A DNA stretch of 64,000 nucleotides from Symsagittifera roscoffensis. Taxonomy: Eukaryota; Xenacoelomorpha; Acoela; Convolutidae. A program made the position numbers and the translations under genes. The stretch lies in NCBI RefSeq assembly GCF_963678635.1, contig NC_087070.1, forward strand, positions 49,581,467 through 49,645,466, given 5' to 3'. Under the pieces are notes generated by a model. It searched no databases, had not been told where the DNA came from, and saw only the letters and a program-made list of their open reading frames with translations. This document shows positions 61,050 to 64,000 of this stretch, piece by piece (the first letter of the stretch is position 1; the number at the start of each line of letters is the position of its first letter).

Positions 61050-64000
61050 GTACTGTTAGTTATGGAATATGATTGGTTAGTTAAAAATATTTTATAGAAT
61101 TAGAGAATAATTTTTTATAACCAATTATAATTTCTAGTTTAAAACTTGTTCCACCCATCCGGGGTTTAGAGATTTTATAGTTTTTAAATGTTTAATGTAG
61201 CGTAGGACGGGTGACGTAGTTCCTTTTTGAAGTTGCGAGCATTAGCTTCTTGGGGGAAGAAAAAGTATGACTGATCGTGTTTGACGGAGGGAGATGGTTA
61301 TGTTCGTATCTTCTAGATGGGTCTCGTTGATTCTAGTAGTCTTGTGTGATTGTGTCAAGACTTCTGATCGATGCAATGATGTATCGATTTTGTTAAGTTT
61401 GTAGCAAGACTGCGTGTAGGGTGAAGTTTGACTTTTCCGTATGAAGTGCCAAGTGACTAGGATCTGTACGTGTAGTCAACATCGAGATTGCCATTGGTCT
61501 GGTTCAATGGTTTTTTTTTGCTGCGATGTTGGGTCCATACTCTAAATACTTTGAGGTAGTCACTTTAGGGAGCAAATCAAGTAGATTTGCCATTCCGAAG
61601 TTGGAACGTAATTCGGTTGCCATCGTCTTTGCTGCTCGCCTGTTTGGCTTTGCGAAATCGATGCATACTGCCTTTATCTTTTACATATAAATTTTTATTT
61701 GTTAATTATAATTTTATTTATGATTTGTTATTAATAGTTATCGTGTAGTTAAAAGCGTTTTTATATCAGTTTGGTTAATTCAGTTTGGTTACACTAGAGG
61801 ATCTCTCGTCAACAATAGAGCGTGGGTCACAAAGCGTGATGTAGCGCGGTGGGTTAGGCCGTCTATAGAGCGTGCTCAGGACGTGTTTCTAGTTGGTGAA
61901 GCCAGGAGTGGGGTATAATCTTGAGGTCTATTTGTGCAGAAATTTTTTTTGTGTTCAACCTTTTGTTTCGTTTTTATTACTTATTTTTTCTCTTTTGGTT
62001 CTGGTTGGGTCCTTTTCTCAAAATCGAATCATTTGGTTTGGTTTCGTCTTTCGACTTTTTTGTGTTTTATTCGTTTGTGGTAAGACTTGAAAGTTGACTT
62101 TAAATGAATAATTTATCCAGTTTTAGTACCGCGAGTTTTTCTTTCTTAATCATGCTATTAGTTTGTGGTTTTGTGACTTTGGTAAGCTGCGTTGGTTATT
62201 GAAGTTTACTATATAATTCCTTCCAACCGGGCTAAAGGAAAGTTTGAAACGTGTGAAAACTGATTAGAGTTGTTATCAGTGAAAAATAAAACTTAAAACT
62301 CATTATTTAAACAATTCTTCGTTGGCAAGCTGTGAGATTGTAGAAAGAATTTATGGCCGAGTGTATGATTCAAATTTTATAAAAGAAGCGTCTTGTAAAA
62401 AGGTTTGTAATTATATGAATTTATTTGCAATTTTTTTATGAATTTACTGCATTGAAAGTTCAATTTTACTGCTGTCGGGAAATTTTGATTTGTAAACTTA
62501 CAGCTTATTAAAAGGAAATTTTTTGCATTGGGGTTATTTATGACTTTAATGCTATTTGTGAGAAATTTTACTGCTATTTTAAATTTTACTGCGATGTGTT
62601 GATACGAGTTTTGGATTTTTCAGAAAGAAGTTTTCAATTTTTTTATGTTTTTGTCTGTTTTAGATGATGGTGTAATGAGATTTAAAAAGAAGTGAAACAT
62701 TTAAAAAGAATGGTTAATTGTGTTTAAATTTATTTGTGAAAATACATAATTTTACTTACTTAATCATCAGCAAAAAATCATTTCGGAAAAATATCGTGAA
62801 TGACATCTGATGTTGTTAGAAGTTTAGCAAGTAAGCGGGTGATATATTTAGTTTTGCAGTAGTGTTCAAGGGAGTTCAAGTGCTTGGATGATCTTGTCTT
62901 CTTCACTACTTGGTAAGAATTTACGCGGTGTGTTTTGAATCAGGTTAAAAATTTTATGATTATTTTTGATATTATGAATGTATTCTAGGATTGGGGTTTC
63001 AACGGGCTGTACATATTCTTGTGGGTTAGCTAGTGGACGAGTTTCATCTACATTAAAATTTCGGGTTATTGGGCAGCATATATACATTTGTCGGATAGGG
63101 TCGTAATTTCTAATGATTCCTTGTAAGTTGGTGTCTGTGATACAATATGTAGAGTTTTTAAAAAAATCGTAAAGAAATCGATGGTGTGGTTGTCAAGATG
63201 GTGTATTTGTTGTGTAATGGTTTTCTATGAATTTGTAGTAAGTGCATGTGTGAGTCTGTTTTGTGCGTAACATAATTTGATGTGAGCAGTGTACGTCGCG
63301 TTATTTGGGTGTTAGGAAACTAAAAGTTAGTGAGAACTGGTTAAATTTACTGAAATAAGAGTCGTAAGCTTTTGTGTCGCGAAGTGCTGTGGATTTGATG
63401 TGGTTATATTTTTTATTCATAGAGTTGATGGTAAATACATATGAGGATTTGACGAAAAAGTTTTCCGTTAGTTGGGGGTTAGCGTTACTATTGTCATTTC
63501 AATATGTATCTTCTTTTGGTCGTGCAATGGCGTGATTGTAATGGTTAAATGAAAATCTATTTGCATTGTGTGCAGTGAATCTATTAAGCGTTTGGTTTAA
63601 TCCGATAATTGTGAACTGTTTTTCGTGAAGTGCTGTAGTGAGACGATATAGCCTAGTTTGACATAATACATTATCGTCTGGGTTAATATATAGTGGAAGT
63701 GATAATGGGTTACTGAAGTGATAGGATGAGGTCCATGAAAGTGTGGGAAATAGTGCATTTTCGTTAACGTATTGTAGTTGATCGGTGTTAGGATTTGAGT
63801 GATAGTAAGTGTATTGTGGAAAAAACGGTAAACATATTTGGAGAAACTCTTTTGCGTTAGTATGAAATAGATGATCCATAAAGGTTTGAGCTGTTTGAGG
63901 ATTAGAAGGGAACGGAGTATTGGGGAGTTTTCGTTTAAATTTTCGTTGGGCTCCGTTTTCTCTAGTAGTGGATGGAGAGTTGGAGTATTCTGAGGAAGTT
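61050..64000 (-). mobile_element. 4.2-kb tandem unit 2, cut by the window end
   Basis: Second copy of the same unit, differing from unit 1 by a few per cent plus small indels. Its minus-strand stretches at 62,866-63,087 and 63,499-63,879 match those at 58,662-58,883 and around 59,300-59,680. The homologue of the 60.6-61.0 kb stretch would lie beyond the window. Confidence 0.6.

Overview
The window is animal nuclear DNA. It is strongly AT-rich and full of short mobile elements, with split genes that have GT-AG introns. Two host genes can be supported. One is a complete three-exon class A G-protein coupled receptor (12,229-17,918, + strand, 384 residues). The other is a B-box/coiled-coil (TRIM-like, RING-less) gene (45,225-49,310, + strand; its first and last large exons are clear, its middle is tentative). 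A receptor of this class together with a TRIM-like protein points to a metazoan. The low GC, dense repeats and Ty3/gypsy elements suggest an invertebrate, but nothing seen fixes the phylum.

Layout. 1-12.2 kb has no convincing gene and holds foldbacks, two MITE families and a 20-bp tandem repeat. 12.2-17.9 kb is the receptor gene; its 3.6-kb second intron holds a foldback element and a block of different base composition. 19.3-21.1 kb holds three copies of a ~520-bp MITE-like family, called family A here. 22.0-35.6 kb is a minus-strand Ty3/gypsy fossil complex: one pol region, then a tandem array of blocks mixing two gag/protease lineages; two ~2.1-kb blocks look almost identical. 36.0-42.4 kb holds tandem duplications, more family A copies and a 22-bp tandem array. 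45.2-49.3 kb is the TRIM-like gene. 50.06-56.07 kb is bracketed by two ~0.94-kb inverted arms, each with a hAT-type MITE, and contains one small cysteine-rich ORF of doubtful status. 54.7-57.0 kb carries two LTR-like direct repeats. 56.85 kb to the end holds two tandem copies of a ~4.2-kb unit with minus-strand coding-like stretches that I cannot assign to a family.

The host genes show no functional link to each other. The main themes are recent local duplication of old elements and repeated inverted (foldback) arrangements of family A, the hAT MITEs and other short repeats. Identities were judged by eye, without alignment tools.
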